A stretch of DNA of 64,000 nucleotides. Source: Scatophagus argus. Its lineage: Eukaryota > Chordata > Actinopteri > Scatophagidae. The notes beneath the pieces are model-generated. The model was not told the DNA's origin and ran no database searches. It was given only the letters and a program-made list of their open reading frames with translations. This document shows, one piece after another, positions 57,590 to 64,000 of the stretch. The first letter of the stretch is position 1. Every line of letters begins with the position of its first letter. Both the position numbers and the translations under genes were made by a program. The stretch is from contig NC_058511.1 of assembly GCF_020382885.2 (NCBI RefSeq), positions 6,851,501 to 6,915,500 on the forward strand, in the 5' to 3' direction.

Positions 57590-57595
57590 AATAAA
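57590..57595 (+). terminator. churc1: Poly(A) signal of churc1
   Basis: AATAAA 230 bases past the churc1 stop codon, giving a short 3' UTR. Confidence 0.6.
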
Positions 57596-57619
57596 CATTT
57601 TTACTACAAAAAATGTTAA

Positions 57620-59650
57620 TGCTATCTGCATTTTGGGACTGTGTGAAGTCTGAAAGACAAATGTAAGGGACCCTTCCATGCAGCCAAAGAAATCACAAGT
57701 TCCAGCTATTTTTTAAATCCAAAATAGTTATTTGTTTAAAAATTGACTTCAAATGTCAGGCATTTGAAAAAATATCTTTCTCCTTATATGGATTATGTTA
57801 AGCAGTCTTCACGATGAGGAACTTATTTGTGAGGTTGCTTGAGATCGAAAGTTCACTCCTCATATTGGAAACAGCAGCTTGTATAAAGAATCGCCACAAG
57901 GTCAAATAAGAACTCTGTAATATACATTTGTAAGCCAATATAGACAAGAAGACTTTCAAATGGTCAGGAAAAAGAGGAACATCCTTATTGCCTAGACTGG
58001 CCAGCCTAAATAGCTCCAGAACAACAGTGTTTATCTTTAAGATTGTTTTTGTTAATTTAGTTACATTTTCTCTGTGGCCATTTGTTGTGGTTTCAGTTTC
58101 CTGTGTTGCAGTAAAGACTCATAACCTGTTTGTACCTGTCACACAAGAGCTTCACGTTGAGTGTATCTACTTCCTCTTTTTGATTGATGTTTCAGAAAGC
58201 CCAAAAGATGACTATCACATTTATTTATAGTATTTTAAAGCTCATCTGTTGAGTTTTGCTCTGTCTGCCCACATGTTCATTAGCTTCCTGTTGACTGCTG
58301 TTTAACTTTGTGGCTACATGTTGTTCCACAAATGGAGGAACCTCCATATCATTGTGGTTGTCATTTGGGACCAACCCCCACCCCCCCATGTCACATGTAA
58401 CAGTCTGGCTTGGCATGTCTTGAGTTCAACTGTAATGTAAAATCCACCTACTTTGTCTTTTCACTTTTATCTTATCACCAAAAGTGTTGCCATGCTTTGA
58501 ACTAACCACTAACAACATCTGTGAGCAAAACAATTTCCATTAAATCTGAAACCAAATGAGATCTCAGAGACAGACAACCAAAAGCAAAACTTTGCACATG
58601 GCTAGATATGGGGAAGTAGTGAGGAAAATTAGGTGAATTTACCCTTTAATCACAATGCAAACTAAAGCATGTGTAGCCTGGACATATTATTTTTGAGATC
58701 TGGCATACATTGAATGTACTTATTTTAATATATATATGTCAACTGTGATAAGAATAAACTGCAACAACAATAAGGCATGGTGAAAAGGTTCTATTTATAT
58801 CAGTTTTCTTCCTGTATATCATCTACTTGATGTATGAAATAAATATACACATTGCTGCTGGTCTACTTTATGATGTATTTTGATCAGAAGCAGTTCAATA
58901 AAAATACAAATGTATTAGCGGATTGTACAAACGAATAATAATTTAAAAAAAAAAAGACATTTGCAATGAAACTCATGCACTTTTATAATACGTAAGTACG
59001 AGTGCACTTACATGTACATTCTAATATGCTGATGGTTTTCGCATGACAAATATTTTCCAGCAAAGTAAAAGCACACGAATACACTGATATTCCAAATGAG
59101 CAATTCATTGTTACATATAATAGTTAACCTAGCTGTTTTACAGGAGTGAGGTCAATATGGGGCTGCATGCCCTGGTTCTGTACATGAATGCTGATGTTGG
59201 TATACTGCATGTAGTGTTACTTAATATTAGTGTTCTTAATGTGAGTAAATGGTTTCTAATATTGTATACCATTTATCTTAATGGTACATATCTACAATAA
59301 GCATCATTTTTACATCCCTCAAGTATTAAACATCATCTTTTTGGTCTCATAGTAGGCCTACATGGAGAGTTAAGAGAGGAGTGAAATGAGAGGTAAAGAG
59401 TTGGCAATCTTACAGTTTTCTCAACCTTTTTTGTTTCAACTTCAGGTAGCAAGCCACATTGTCAAGTATTTTGAGAGACACATCCAACCAATGAATAAAT
59501 AAATAAATACAATTTATCATACATTTTACATTACATACAGTACATTCCCTTGAGTAAATACTGTATTTACACATGCTATCAGGGACCGGATGTGACAGAG
59601 CCACTCACTACAGTTGCACCATCTGGCTCAGTCACTTGTGTCAAATACAG
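57620..59650 (-). other. Mostly presumed ttbk2 3' UTR
   Basis: No coding exon was recognised. A minus-strand AATAAA at 58220-58225 would give ttbk2 a 3' UTR of about 1.4 kb. The part from 57.6 to 58.2 kb is then the intergenic gap to churc1. Confidence 0.4.
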
Positions 59651-63769
<4,119 letters not shown>

Positions 63770-64000
63770 CTGAAAGAGATTAAAGTTATAAAATAATAAA
63801 GACTTAGTAAAATGTTTGTCCTTTACACCAAGTTTATATGTCCAAAATGACATTTTTTTATAAAAAAAGATTTACAGACATTTACACCTTTTCGGAGAGG
63901 CCATTTGTTGAGGTCATATGAAGGCTGTCTGAGTCACGGGTTACATTTTAATTTGTTACAAAATATGCACATTCGTGTGCATTTAACTTTGTATTTATAT

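Overview
This is nuclear DNA from a vertebrate, almost certainly a ray-finned (teleost) fish. The genes are intron-rich with canonical GT-AG borders. Protein exons closely match conserved vertebrate families, introns are short, and the non-coding DNA carries repeat types typical of teleosts (a tRNA-derived SINE, Tc1-like relics, LINE/SINE tails). There is no bacterial, viral or organellar gene content.

Layout. From about 0.9 to 11.4 kb lies a tandem duplication carrying two minus-strand genes for secreted CRISP/CAP proteins (4006-6494 and 8639-11336). From 13.8 kb on, six genes sit on strictly alternating strands: a macoilin (13798-21371, +), the pseudokinase nrbp1 (25508-31293, -), calpain-3 (33570-45329, +), znf106 (47056-54877, -), churc1 (55629-57359, +) and the 3' part of ttbk2 (59651-63769, -, continuing past the right edge). 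I joined the exons by hand. Reading phases close across every junction and give 254, 236, 644, 534, 770, 1430, 112 and at least 789 residues respectively. Only the 5' end of the second CRISP gene is uncertain.

How the genes relate. They are independent transcription units, not a pathway. Alternation produces three convergent pairs (macoilin/nrbp1, capn3/znf106, churc1/ttbk2) and two divergent pairs (nrbp1/capn3 and the very tight znf106/churc1). Capn3, znf106 and ttbk2 are also near one another on human 15q15, so that part is conserved synteny. Churc1, nrbp1 and the macoilin map elsewhere in human.

Notable points: a calpain-3 that keeps the IS2 insertion but lacks the IS1 exon; CRISP copies with near-identical central exons and intron but diverged C-terminal exons; a possible 4-nt microexon in the second CRISP gene; a perfect MEF2-type box at the TATA position of capn3; and a YY1-type motif in the compact znf106/churc1 promoter. 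I found no wholly new multi-gene system.
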